Below are positions 51,602-60,600 of a DNA stretch of 61,772 bases, piece by piece (within the stretch, counting starts at the first letter, position 1; every line of letters starts with the position of its first letter). A program made the translations under genes and the position numbers. This stretch comes from UBA12567 sp964598425 (GTDB lineage: Bacteria; Planctomycetota; Phycisphaerae; Phycisphaerales; SM1A02). The stretch is from the NCBI GenBank assembly GCA_964598425.1, contig CAZRBV010000016.1, positions 1 to 61,772 on the forward strand, read 5' to 3'. The notes under the pieces were generated by a model. The model was not told the origin of the DNA and made no database searches. It saw nothing but the letters and a program-made list of their open reading frames with translations.

Positions 51602-54457
51602 ATGCGGGGTCAGCCAGTTGGTTCGATGACCCACATGCATTTTTCCGCCGATACCGATACGCCAGACACGACCCCTGAGGTGTCACCGCCGAATCCAGGA
51701 GTCTATAGAGGACGTGATCTGGCGTGGCTCGACTTCAATGAGCGAGTTCTTGCACAGTCGGAAGATGAGTCTCTTCCACTGTTCGATCGGCTTCGATTCC
51801 TGGGCATTTGTGAGAGCAACCTGGATGAGTTTTTTATGAAGCGGATCGCGCTGCTGCGGCGGCGAATTGATCTTGGCTTGGAGAAAGCCACTCATGATGG
51901 ACTGTCGGTCCGGCAGCAACTCGCCGAAACACGTTCACAGGTCAAGGGTCTGCTGGCACGGCAAACCGCGTTGTGGGAGCAGCAACTGCGTCCGAGCCTG
52001 GTGAGCGAGGGCCTCCGCATTACGGCAATCGAAGATCTTCCTCCGCGATATCAGGCCCGAGTGGATGAGTGGTTTCATCGTCATGTGTTTCCAATCCTGA
52101 CGCCGCTCGCGGTGGATCCTGGTCACCCGTTTCCGTTTATCTCGAATCTCTCTCGGAACTTTGGCCTGCTTCTGGCTGATCCTGAAGAGCCGCAGCCACG
52201 GTTTGCCCGGGTGAAGATTCCCGACGCGATTCCATCGTGGGTGCGAGTTCCTGTGCATGGGCCAGTTGGTCCGATTCAAGGAAGCACGCCGTGCCGGATC
52301 ATTCGAGTTGCGGACATCGTTCGCCGCAACCTGGAGTCGATCTTTCCGGGACTGCGCATCCTTGAGGTCCTTGAGTTTCGTGTGACGCGTGGCGTCGGCC
52401 TTGAGGACGATGATGACGACGTACAGGATCTCGCTGAGTGGGTTCGCGCATCCCTTCGCCATCGCCGATTCGCCGAAGCTGTTCGACTTGAGGTTGCTGC
52501 CGATTCGTCCACCGAGTTGACACAACTTCTCCTGGAGGAGTTGGATCTCGAACCCGAGTCGTTGTATGTGCGGGGTACCCCGCTGTCATGGATCGGCCTC
52601 AAAGACTTTGCGGCAGCTGATCGTCCGGATCTGACAGCGAAGAAGTGGCAGCCAATTGTGCCGGTTCGACTGGCAGATCAGGATGAACCGATCTTTCGAG
52701 CAATTCGCAGCGGCGACATTCTGGTCAACCACCCGTACGACTCGTTTCACGCCTCAGTCGAGCGGTTCATTGCGGAGGCAGCCGACGATCCATCGGTCGT
52801 AGCCATCAAACAGTGCCTCTATCGAACCGAGCCCGACTCGCCATTTATCCATAGTCTCCTTCGCGCTGCTGAGGCGGGCAAGCAGGTGACATGCCTTGTC
52901 GAGTTACGAGCTCGCTTTGACGAAGATCGCAATCTGCAATTGACGCGGACACTTGAGCGTCACGGAGTTCACGTTGCGTATGGCGTCGTGGGTCTGAAGA
53001 CGCATGCCAAGTGTTCCCTCGTCATTCGGCAGGAGGGCGGCGGGTATCGCGCGTACGCCCATGTTGGAACGGGGAACTACCACTCCGTTACGGCCAACCT
53101 GTACTCCGACTGTGGGCTGTTGACGTGTAACGAGGAAATCACGGAAGACGTGATTCAGGTATTCAACTTTCTGACGGGGCGGTCACGCCACCGGGACTAC
53201 AAGAAGCTCCTCGTCGCACCGGTCACCATGCGCGATGGATTTGTCGAGCGGATCAATCGAGAAATTGAGCATGCCAAAGCGGGTCAGCCGTCAAGAATGG
53301 TTGCGAAGATGAATCAGCTCGAAGACCCGATGATGATGCAGGCAATCGTGAATGCGTCGCAGGCTGGAGTCCAATGTGACCTGTTGGTGCGGGGCTTTTG
53401 TTGTCTGAAGGCCGGTGTTCCCGGTGTCACCGACAACGTGCGAATCATCTCGGTGATCGGTGAGTTTCTGGAGCACGCGAGAATCTTCTACTTTGCGGAT
53501 GGCCAGGAGGATCCAATGCAAGGCGAGTGGTTCATCGGGTCAGCCGATTGGATGAATCGCAACCTATCTCAGCGTGTTGAGGTTGCGGTTCCGATCGAGG
53601 ATCTGGCCGCACGGAAACGATTGTGCCGAATCCTCGACGTGCAGATTCGGGACCGCCACGACGCATGGGTCATGAATCACGACGGAGGGTGGGATCTCCG
53701 TGAGGTGGATGCAGATGCCGCCGATGGCTCACCAGAGCGGCTGGGAACCTTTGCCACCCTGCGACGGGATGCCATGCGGGCGGCTCTCGATGCCATGCAG
53801 GACTCCAAGGCGAGGTCATCGGTTTTGCGGCAACTTTCCGAACGACCAAGTGAGCCAGCGCCACCAGTTGGTTTGGGCGGCGTTGAACGAATGGCCGGAA
53901 TGGCTCTGCTTGAGGGACCATGGCGAACCGCCTCCGAGATCGGCCGTCGCTTGCACATTTCTCCATCGTTGACCGCTGCGACCGGATCCAAGTTGGCGAA
54001 GAATGGATTCATCTCGATTCGCAAACTTGGCCGGCACACCGTGTGGTCGGTGACTCCACTTCTCTCAGACGCGCTCGGCGGCCCCTTGTCGTTGCTGCGT
54101 CCGGACGACTGGGAGGTCGATTGGCTCTCGCGCCGAATTGCGAGAGCACTCCGAATAGAGGGTTGGCGGATGATCTCCAAAGGCGCAACAGCCTTGGTGT
54201 TGGCGGCAGAGTCTCCAGAGGGGGAGCGGCACGGATGGTGCATCAAGTCAGATCGGCGCGGCGCGGCCCAAATGCTGCATGAGGCTATGACTGACGAATT
54301 GTCCATGATCCACGCGGTGGGCATCGACGCAGATGTTGTGAAAGTGCTGCGTCAGGCGCGGCGATCGATGTTGCCATCAGAGCGCAGTCGCCTGAAGGTG
54401 TTGACGCTGGGGACGGTGTTGCAACGGACGTCAATCGAGGGTGATCCCAATGAGTAA
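51602..54457 (+). CDS. ppk1: Polyphosphate kinase 1 with C-terminal winged-helix and unknown domains
   Basis: A 951-residue protein; ordinary PPK1 has ~690. The PPK1 core (N, H, C1, C2 domains) starts RDLAWLDFNERVLAQSED and NLDEFFMKRIALLRRR. The autophosphorylated His468 is in VGLKTHAKCSLV, with YAHVGTGNYHS next and IGSADWMNRNLSQRVEVAVPI in C2. The core ends near residue 700. Residues ~758-815 form a winged-helix-like unit (WRTASEIGRRLHISPSLTAATGSKLAKNGFISIRK). Residues ~825-935 (WLSRRIARALRIEGWRMISK, ALVLAAESPEG, HGWCIKSDR) form an alpha/beta domain I do not recognise. It makes polyphosphate from ATP. The start could be ATG 51626. It overlaps sixA by 8 bp. Confidence 0.88.
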   Translation: MRGQPVGSMTHMHFSADTDTPDTTPEVSPPNPGVYRGRDLAWLDFNERVLAQSEDESLPLFDRLRFLGICESNLDEFFMKRIALLRRRIDLGLEKATHDGLSVRQQLAETRSQVKGLLARQTALWEQQLRPSLVSEGLRITAIEDLPPRYQARVDEWFHRHVFPILTPLAVDPGHPFPFISNLSRNFGLLLADPEEPQPRFARVKIPDAIPSWVRVPVHGPVGPIQGSTPCRIIRVADIVRRNLESIFPGLRILEVLEFRVTRGVGLEDDDDDVQDLAEWVRASLRHRRFAEAVRLEVAADSSTELTQLLLEELDLEPESLYVRGTPLSWIGLKDFAAADRPDLTAKKWQPIVPVRLADQDEPIFRAIRSGDILVNHPYDSFHASVERFIAEAADDPSVVAIKQCLYRTEPDSPFIHSLLRAAEAGKQVTCLVELRARFDEDRNLQLTRTLERHGVHVAYGVVGLKTHAKCSLVIRQEGGGYRAYAHVGTGNYHSVTANLYSDCGLLTCNEEITEDVIQVFNFLTGRSRHRDYKKLLVAPVTMRDGFVERINREIEHAKAGQPSRMVAKMNQLEDPMMMQAIVNASQAGVQCDLLVRGFCCLKAGVPGVTDNVRIISVIGEFLEHARIFYFADGQEDPMQGEWFIGSADWMNRNLSQRVEVAVPIEDLAARKRLCRILDVQIRDRHDAWVMNHDGGWDLREVDADAADGSPERLGTFATLRRDAMRAALDAMQDSKARSSVLRQLSERPSEPAPPVGLGGVERMAGMALLEGPWRTASEIGRRLHISPSLTAATGSKLAKNGFISIRKLGRHTVWSVTPLLSDALGGPLSLLRPDDWEVDWLSRRIARALRIEGWRMISKGATALVLAAESPEGERHGWCIKSDRRGAAQMLHEAMTDELSMIHAVGIDADVVKVLRQARRSMLPSERSRLKVLTLGTVLQRTSIEGDPNE

Positions 54458-54947
54458 AACGCTCCTCTTGATGCGGCATGCCAAACCGGTACAGAGCGGC
54501 GGGTTTGCAGATCACGACCGACCGCTCAATCCGCGAGGCGAGGCGGCTGCGCCCCGGATGGGACGCTGGCTGGTTGCCCAGCGGGAACAGCCCGATGCAA
54601 TCATTGCTTCAACGGCGACCCGCGCCCGCTGTACCGCGGAGTTGGTGTCTGCGGAACTGAATCACACGCCGAATGTGAAGACTTTCGATTCGCTCTACCT
54701 GCCTTCGGTAGAGCAGATCATCGATGTCGCGGCCTGCCAGGGCGGTGACGCGGGGCGGCTGTTGCTGGTGTGCCACAATCCGGGTGTGTCGCAGGCTGTG
54801 CATGCGCTTGCTGGCGAGGTCGAGGCCTTTCCGACGGCAACGATCGCCGTGATTGATTTCCAGATTGATGCGTGGTCAGATCTTCTTGCCTCGCCAACGG
54901 GCATGCTTCGGCACCTATGGCGAGCACGGGAGATTCCCGCCGAGTGA
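54450..54947 (+). CDS. sixA: SixA-like phosphohistidine phosphatase
   Basis: A 165-residue histidine-phosphatase-superfamily protein. It starts MSKTLLLMRHAKPVQSG (RHA, His10), then HDRPLNPRGEAAAPRMG, IIASTATRARCTAEL and the second catalytic His in LLLVCHNPGVSQAVHAL. SixA removes phosphate from histidine residues of signalling proteins. ATG 54450 overlaps the last codons of ppk1, so translation is coupled. A link to PPK1, itself phosphorylated on histidine, is an inference from position. A histidine-phosphatase domain next to ppk1 is also known in mycobacteria (MutT1). Confidence 0.88.
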   Translation: MSKTLLLMRHAKPVQSGGFADHDRPLNPRGEAAAPRMGRWLVAQREQPDAIIASTATRARCTAELVSAELNHTPNVKTFDSLYLPSVEQIIDVAACQGGDAGRLLLVCHNPGVSQAVHALAGEVEAFPTATIAVIDFQIDAWSDLLASPTGMLRHLWRAREIPAE

Positions 54948-54964
54948 TGGCGGCGGTCGGCGTG

Positions 54965-55987
54965 TTACCGGCTCTGCTTGTAGTACTCGAGATACCAATA
55001 AACGAAATTGGAGACGCCGTCTTCAATTGAAGTGCTTGGTCTGTAGCCCAGGTCGTGCTCCAGATCGGTCGTGTCAGCCCATGTCGCCAAGACGTCACCT
55101 GGTTGCATTGGCAGCATGTTCTTCTCGGCGGTGCGGCCAAGCTTCTCCTCAAGCACTTCAATGAAGCGCATCAACTTGACCGGTGATCCATTTCCGATGT
55201 TGTAAACCTTCCATGGAACATTGCTGATGCATGGATCGGGCGAACCAGTGTCGTAGGCGGAGTCGGCAGACGGGATGCGGTCGGTAGCGCGGATAACGCC
55301 TTCGACAATGTCATCGATGTATGTGAAGTCTCGCTCGTGATTGCCGTGGTTGTAAATGTCGATGGGGCGACCTTCGAGGATGGCTTTGGTGAACTTGAAG
55401 AGAGCCATGTCTGGGCGCCCCATGGGTCCATAGACAGTGAAGAATCGCAGCCCGGTACACGGCAACCCAAACAGACTGGAATACGAGTGCGCCATCAGTT
55501 CATTGGCCCGCTTTGATGCCGCATAGAAGGTCATGGGGTGGTCACCACCCTGGTGCGGCGAAAACGGCATTCCCGTGTCGCTTCCGAAGACCGACGATGT
55601 TGAGGCGTACACGAGGTGATCGATCTCGTGGTGCCGGCACCCCTCAAGCACGTTGAGTGTTCCAACCAGATTGGATTGGCAATACGTATGTGGATCTTCA
55701 ATCGAATACCGCACCCCAGCCTGAGCACCGAGGTGAATCACTCGGTCAATCTCATGGTCAGCGAAGAGACGATCCATTGCGATGCGATCAGCCAGATCCG
55801 CTTTGATGAACGTGAATTGATCGTTCTGGGCGTGTTGCCCGATGAAGTCCAACCGCGCTTGCTTGAGTGCGGGGTCGTAATAGGCGTTCAGATTGTCCAA
55901 GCCGATCACAGTGTCACCTCGGTCAAGGAGGCGAAGGGCTGTGAAGGAACCAATGAATCCGGCCGCGCCGGTGACGAGGACATGCAT
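54965..55987 (-). CDS. NAD-dependent UDP-sugar epimerase, UDP-glucuronate 4-epimerase-like
   Basis: A 340-residue extended SDR. Rossmann motif GAAGFIGSFTA, GLDNLNAYYDPALKQARLD typical of UDP-glucuronate 4-epimerases, HLGAQAGVRYSIEDPHTYCQS, the SSVFG Ser, and the Tyr-x3-Lys in FYAASKRANELM. RFFTVYGPMGRPDMALFKF completes the family pattern. It would make UDP-galacturonate for surface polysaccharide. It converges with the ppk1-sixA unit at a 17-bp gap and diverges from the glycosyltransferase genes, with which it probably works. Confidence 0.9.
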   Translation of the reverse strand: MHVLVTGAAGFIGSFTALRLLDRGDTVIGLDNLNAYYDPALKQARLDFIGQHAQNDQFTFIKADLADRIAMDRLFADHEIDRVIHLGAQAGVRYSIEDPHTYCQSNLVGTLNVLEGCRHHEIDHLVYASTSSVFGSDTGMPFSPHQGGDHPMTFYAASKRANELMAHSYSSLFGLPCTGLRFFTVYGPMGRPDMALFKFTKAILEGRPIDIYNHGNHERDFTYIDDIVEGVIRATDRIPSADSAYDTGSPDPCISNVPWKVYNIGNGSPVKLMRFIEVLEEKLGRTAEKNMLPMQPGDVLATWADTTDLEHDLGYRPSTSIEDGVSNFVYWYLEYYKQSR

Positions 55988-56096
55988 GGTGGTCTCCAGT
56001 TACGGATCCTAGCAGGCCGCTCAACCTCAGCCGAGCGGTCTGCCTGGTTCCTGGTCGGTCCAGCGTAGGGGCTTCCTCCTGCTAGCATCGCCTCCT

Positions 56097-57197
56097 GTGA
56101 GGGTCGCTTTCCTGACAGGCTCGTTGCGGACTGGCGGAGCCGAGCGAATGCACGCGCTCCTGGCTCGCACATTGCTCGAGCGCGGTCACGACCCGCTGTT
56201 CTGGACGATCGACGCCGCAGGGGATACGCCCAGGAATCTTGAGATCTTGAGCGGCGTGCCCCGCACCTCGATTCTTCAGCGAAGACTTCCTGGCCCAGCG
56301 AGGCTTGTTCAATTACTGCAAGCCTGGCGACCGCTTCGCCGAATGATCAACGAAGCACGGCCGGATGTGCTGTACGCGTCGCTTGATTGGGCGAACTGGT
56401 TGGCCTTGCGGGCGACGCGTGGGACAAAGGTGCCGGTTGTCATAGGTATCCCCGGGGGAAAGGGGGCCATCGAGTGGAAACGCCGCATACCCGACCGGCT
56501 GCTGGCTGGAGAATCAATTGCAGCGATGTCCGCGTATTCTCAGGATGGCGTCGACTCAATGCGAAGCAAAGGCATTCGTGCCGCTGTCGAGCGGATCATT
56601 GCGCCCGGCGTAGATTGTGAACGATTCAAGGAGTGCCACGAGCAGGCACTTCATATTCGCCGTGCGCTCACAGTCTCAACCAGCACTCCCTTGATAGGTC
56701 ACATTGGGAGGCTGCATCCGGTCAAGGATCACCCATTGCTGCTTCGGGGGTTTGCGCTCTTGTCGGGACGGCCGCATCTGCTGTGCGTGGGAGCTGGCGA
56801 ACCTCGATATGCACGGAGACTCCGTCAACTGGCGGCCGAGCTTGGAGTGGCCGATCGTGTGCATTGGTGGGCACATCGCGACGACATGCCTGCCGTTCAC
56901 TCGGCCATCGATGTTCTTGCGATCCCAAGCATCTCGGAGGGTGGCCCGCTTGTGGTTGCGGAGTCGATGTCGTGCGGCACGCCTTGCGTTTCCTCGAGGG
57001 TCGGTGCGGCACCCGAGTTTATTGGCGATCTTGGCGTGGTGCTCCGCCAGCGATCAGCCCGGTCGCTTGCTTCTGCCATGCAGAGCCTGTTGGAGTCACC
57101 TCCCTTGCCATCTGCATGCCGCCAGCGAATTCTCGACCAGTTCACTCTTGGCTGCATGTCCACGGCGAGCATGGAACTCTTCGAACAGATTGTGTGA
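56097..57197 (+). CDS. Glycosyltransferase, GT4/GT1 GT-B fold
   Basis: A 366-residue GT-B enzyme. N-terminal acceptor domain MRVAFLTGSLRTGGAERMHALLARTLLERGHD, PDVLYASLDWANWLALR. C-terminal donor domain IGHIGRLHPVKDHPLLLRGF, LLCVGAGE, and the E-x7-E region IPSISEGGPLVVAESMSCGTP. GTG 56097 is the start; the upstream TCCTCCT is not a Shine-Dalgarno, so initiation strength is uncertain. It is the first of three successive glycosyltransferases on the plus strand. Sugar specificity is unknown. Confidence 0.88.
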   Translation: MRVAFLTGSLRTGGAERMHALLARTLLERGHDPLFWTIDAAGDTPRNLEILSGVPRTSILQRRLPGPARLVQLLQAWRPLRRMINEARPDVLYASLDWANWLALRATRGTKVPVVIGIPGGKGAIEWKRRIPDRLLAGESIAAMSAYSQDGVDSMRSKGIRAAVERIIAPGVDCERFKECHEQALHIRRALTVSTSTPLIGHIGRLHPVKDHPLLLRGFALLSGRPHLLCVGAGEPRYARRLRQLAAELGVADRVHWWAHRDDMPAVHSAIDVLAIPSISEGGPLVVAESMSCGTPCVSSRVGAAPEFIGDLGVVLRQRSARSLASAMQSLLESPPLPSACRQRILDQFTLGCMSTASMELFEQIV

Positions 57198-57219
57198 CAG
57201 GCGGTATGCTCACCCGATC

Positions 57220-58362
57220 ATGACTCGAGTCTTGCATGTCATCACTGAGCTGCGCAGGGGCGGGGCGGAGCTGTCCCTGTGCGGTCTGCTTGAGGAGCAT
57301 GACGCCGATGCCTTTGAGCACCGTGTCATCGCACTTGGTGAGGATGGTCCGGTGGGTGACCAGATACGCGGGCTCGGCATTGATGTCTCAGCTCTGGGTG
57401 TTGGAGTACCGCACCAGGGGTTGCGAGGGGTTCTGCGGCTTCGGCGAGTCATCCGCCATTGGAAGCCAGACGTTGTTCAGGGCTGGATGTACCACGGCAA
57501 TCTTGCTGCTCGGCTCGCGCTGCTTGGCATGAAAGACGCACCACCACTTGTCTGGAATGTGCGGCATTCCCTGTCTGATATCAGTCGTGAAAAATGGATG
57601 ACCAGACGCGTCATTCGTGTTGGCGCAAGGCTCTCGGGCGGCGTCGCAACCACAATCTGGAATTCGACCCCCAGCCGGATGCAGCACGAAGCGATTGGAT
57701 ACTGCGCGCAGCGGCACCTTGTCATTCACAACGGTATTGATACTGCACGTGTTCGGTCTGGTCAGGATGCAAGGAAGCTCGCCCGTGACTCATGGGGGAT
57801 TCCCGAAGATGCCCTGCTTGTTGGATCAGTTGCAAGGTTTCATCCAATGAAGGGCCACCGTGTGTTGGCCGAAGCGGTGGGGTCGCTCAGCGAGAATGGA
57901 ATGAACGTCTATCTGGCGATGGCCGGTCGTGGGTGTGAGCCCGGCGGTCCTGCCGAATCGGCGATTCGGGACATACCGGGTGTCGCAGACAGGGTGCGGT
58001 TTGTGGGTGAACTGGAAGATCCACAGGCGTCCTATCCGGGGTTCGATGTGTTTGTCACGCCGTCAGGTTGGGGCGAGTCGTTCCCCAATGCCCTCGTTGA
58101 AGCGATGGCAAGTGGCGTGCCGTGCATTGCGACGCGCCTTGGCGCAGCTCCTGAGATAGTCGATGACGACAGATTCATTGTGCCAGCCGGAGATGTTGGG
58201 GCACTGGCACCGGCGATCGAGTGTGCGTTTTCACTCTCAAAGTCCCAGCGAGACGAGCTGGTGACGCGAGGTCAGAATCGGGTGTTGCAGGAGTACTGCC
58301 GTAAGGGATGCGCCGAACACTATGAACAAGTGTGGGCCAATCCGAGAGCAATTCGCCCATGA
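57220..58362 (+). CDS. Glycosyltransferase, GT4 GT-B fold (second)
   Basis: A 380-residue GT-B enzyme starting MTRVLHVITELRRGGAELSL. It has PDVVQGWMYHGNLAARLALL, WNVRHSLSDISREKWMTR, IHNGIDTARVRSG, VGSVARFHPMKGHRVLAEA, and the donor-site block VTPSGWGESFPNALVEAMAS. This pattern is that of sugar-chain-extending GT4 enzymes of polysaccharide clusters. ATG 57220 follows the previous stop by 22 bp. Its stop overlaps the next start (ATGA). Confidence 0.9.
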   Translation: MTRVLHVITELRRGGAELSLCGLLEEHDADAFEHRVIALGEDGPVGDQIRGLGIDVSALGVGVPHQGLRGVLRLRRVIRHWKPDVVQGWMYHGNLAARLALLGMKDAPPLVWNVRHSLSDISREKWMTRRVIRVGARLSGGVATTIWNSTPSRMQHEAIGYCAQRHLVIHNGIDTARVRSGQDARKLARDSWGIPEDALLVGSVARFHPMKGHRVLAEAVGSLSENGMNVYLAMAGRGCEPGGPAESAIRDIPGVADRVRFVGELEDPQASYPGFDVFVTPSGWGESFPNALVEAMASGVPCIATRLGAAPEIVDDDRFIVPAGDVGALAPAIECAFSLSKSQRDELVTRGQNRVLQEYCRKGCAEHYEQVWANPRAIRP

Positions 58363-59456
58363 GCCGGGTTGTCTTATTGTCTGGATTCGCCCCGGGCCTT
58401 CTCTATTTCCGTCTCCCGCTGCTCCGTGGTCTGGTTGCAGCCGGTCATGAAGTGATCGCGGCGGCCCCTGATGAAGATGCGCGAGTGGCACCAGCGCTGG
58501 ACACGATCGGTGTTGGATGGCATCCCATCGAGTTCGAGCGAAATCGCGTTCGGCCGATTCGAGATCTGCGATTCCTTCGAGACATTCGCCAATTGCTCCG
58601 TAGGACTCGCCCAAATCGACTGTTGTGCGCCATGTTGAAGCCGAACATTTATGGAGGCTGGGCGGCGAAATCGGAGCGTATTCCATCAGCCGCCATGGTG
58701 ACCGGTCTGGGTACGGTGTTCATGAACCCGGGTTGGCGGCGGGTTGTCGCAGCGCGGATGTTGCGACGTGCATGCAGACATCACGACACCGTCTTCGTTC
58801 AGAATCCCGAAGATCGAAAGGATCTGGTGGACGGCGGAGTTGTTGAGGATCCGTCGAAGATCGTGCAGACGGCAGGAGAGGGGATTGACTTGAGAGCCTT
58901 TCCGGTGGCGCCACTTCCAAGTCGCCCTGTGTTTCTCATGCTCTCGCGTCTCCTGGAGGCCAAGGGGGTGCGAGAGTATCTTGCTGCAGCGGGGAAGCTG
59001 CGTCAGAAGTTTCCCGATGCAATCGTGCAATTGGCCGGCGTCGAAGATCCCGCAAGTGGCGGGGTTCCCATTGCAGAGGTGCGGGCTGCGGAGGATCGCG
59101 GCGACGTTGAGTACCTTGGATTCGTCGAGGATGTGCAATCCGCCATTGCAGCGTGCAGCGTATGTGTGCTTCCGAGCTGGTATGAGGGAACGCCACACAG
59201 TCTGCTGGAGGGGATGGCCATGGGCCGCCCAGTCGTCACCACGGATGTGCGTGGGTGCCGCGAGACTGTCAGAGATCACCAGACGGGATACCTCGTGCCT
59301 GTGCGCAACCCTGACGCACTTGAAGCAGCGATGGGCAAACTTGCGGGTGATGCGGCGCTTCGCTCAACAATGGGAGCCGCCGGCCGGAGACTCGCCGAAG
59401 AGCGCTTCTCCGCCGAGGTCGTGGTGCGCGACATGCTCAGTGCTCTTCAGCTGTGA
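58359..59456 (+). CDS. Glycosyltransferase, GT4 GT-B fold (third, WbpL-associated type)
   Basis: A 365-residue GT-B enzyme: MSRVVLLSGFAPGLLYFRLPLLRGLVAAGHEVIAAAPDE, then PNRLLCAMLKPNIYGGWAAK, AAMVTGLGTVFMN, FVQNPEDRKDLV, FLMLSRLLEAKGVREYLAA and CVLPSWYEGTPHSLLEGMAMGRPVV. The AMLKPNIYG and TGLGT blocks are characteristic of GT4 enzymes adding the second sugar (GalNAc/FucNAc-type transferases of O-antigen or capsule). It is coupled to the second GT by an ATGA overlap. Its last 20 bp overlap the convergent dehydratase gene. Confidence 0.9.
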   Translation: MSRVVLLSGFAPGLLYFRLPLLRGLVAAGHEVIAAAPDEDARVAPALDTIGVGWHPIEFERNRVRPIRDLRFLRDIRQLLRRTRPNRLLCAMLKPNIYGGWAAKSERIPSAAMVTGLGTVFMNPGWRRVVAARMLRRACRHHDTVFVQNPEDRKDLVDGGVVEDPSKIVQTAGEGIDLRAFPVAPLPSRPVFLMLSRLLEAKGVREYLAAAGKLRQKFPDAIVQLAGVEDPASGGVPIAEVRAAEDRGDVEYLGFVEDVQSAIAACSVCVLPSWYEGTPHSLLEGMAMGRPVVTTDVRGCRETVRDHQTGYLVPVRNPDALEAAMGKLAGDAALRSTMGAAGRRLAEERFSAEVVVRDMLSALQL

Positions 59457-60600
59457 GTGTGCTGTGCGCGTTCTGCTGAGCACGATAAGACTCAACAGCC
59501 TGTGTGAGAATGCAAAGGGCAGCATCCACGTTGTTTGCCTCGCACGCGGCCTCCAACCCATCGAGCCAGCCGTCAATCTGATGGCGTGGTGGCGTCGATT
59601 CAATCGTCCGCGTAATGCGTGGATGGATTGTGGCGGCGGTGCGACCGTCCAGGCAAAGTTCCTCGTGCAGTTTCTCTCCCGGACGTAGTCCTACATACAC
59701 GATTTCACTTGAATCGCTGCCCGCTCCCTCTTCGCGGCACAGCGTCATCATTCGCCTCGCCAGGTCATCGATTTTGACCGGCTCCCCCATGTCAAGGACA
59801 AATGTTTCGCCGCCACGGGCCATGGCGCCAGCCTGGATAACCAATTGGGCAGCTTCTTCGGCAGTCATGAAGTAGCGCGTGACATCAGCGTGCGTGACCG
59901 TCAATGGTGCGCCTGAGCATATCTGCTCGCGAAAGATCGGAACAACGCTTCCGCTCGATCCGAGTACGTTGCCAAACCGTACGATTGAGAAGGTGGTGTC
60001 GTGCGCTTTGCGTCGATCAGCGGCGATTGACTGGATCGCCAGTTCGGCCATACGTTTTGAGGCGCCCATCACACCAGCGGGTCGAACCGCCTTGTCGGTG
60101 GAGATGAATACGAAAGCGGGCACTTGGGCATCGGCGGCTGCCTGCGCGACGGATCGGGTGCAGAGCGTGTTATTGATGAGTCCCTCGATTGGCGAGGCTT
60201 CAACAAGTGGCACATGCTTGTCGGCGGCCGCGTGGTACACAATGTCTATCTGACACGATGTGAAGGTCTGTTCGAGTACCGACCGATCACCTGCCGATCC
60301 GGTGATCGTACGAATCTCGGTTGACCGATCTGGTTGTGCGCTGAGCTCTCGGGCCAACTCATCGAGCGACCGCTGGCAGCGATCCAGCAGGATCAAACGC
60401 CTTGGCTCATGGATGAGCACCTGCCGACACAGTTCTTGTCCGATCGATCCACCAGCCCCGGTAATAAGAATGGTGCGATCCGAAGTGTTCTGCTTGAGCA
60501 AGTCCTCGATCGGTGGGATCGGTTCACGCTCAATCAGTTGGTCCATCCACGCTGGCTCCTGCGACCAATGGGTCGGCTCGGGGTGGCTGGCCTCTTTCAT
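59437..60600 (-). CDS. UDP-sugar 4,6-dehydratase, soluble FlaA1/CapD-like
   Basis: A 387-residue SDR of the polysaccharide-biosynthesis CapD/FlaA1 family, without the transmembrane half of WbpM/CapD. It has ILITGAGGSIGQELCRQVL, AAADKHVPLVEASP, FISTDKAVRPAGVMGASKRMAE (with the family Met-x3-Lys in place of Tyr-x3-Lys), VRFGNVLGSSGSVVPIF, and YVGLRPGEKLHEEL. These enzymes make UDP-4-keto-6-deoxy-HexNAc, the substrate of a DegT aminotransferase such as the one encoded by the gene immediately upstream. ATG 60600 overlaps that gene's stop by 4 bp, so dehydratase and aminotransferase are co-translated. Confidence 0.92.
   Translation of the reverse strand: MKEASHPEPTHWSQEPAWMDQLIEREPIPPIEDLLKQNTSDRTILITGAGGSIGQELCRQVLIHEPRRLILLDRCQRSLDELARELSAQPDRSTEIRTITGSAGDRSVLEQTFTSCQIDIVYHAAADKHVPLVEASPIEGLINNTLCTRSVAQAAADAQVPAFVFISTDKAVRPAGVMGASKRMAELAIQSIAADRRKAHDTTFSIVRFGNVLGSSGSVVPIFREQICSGAPLTVTHADVTRYFMTAEEAAQLVIQAGAMARGGETFVLDMGEPVKIDDLARRMMTLCREEGAGSDSSEIVYVGLRPGEKLHEELCLDGRTAATIHPRITRTIESTPPRHQIDGWLDGLEAACEANNVDAALCILTQAVESYRAQQNAHSTLTAEEH

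Noticed and set aside
56704..57219. In-frame upstream extension of the second glycosyltransferase
   Set aside because: The extension runs through the first glycosyltransferase gene in another frame; ATG 57220 gives the standard GT4 N-terminus.
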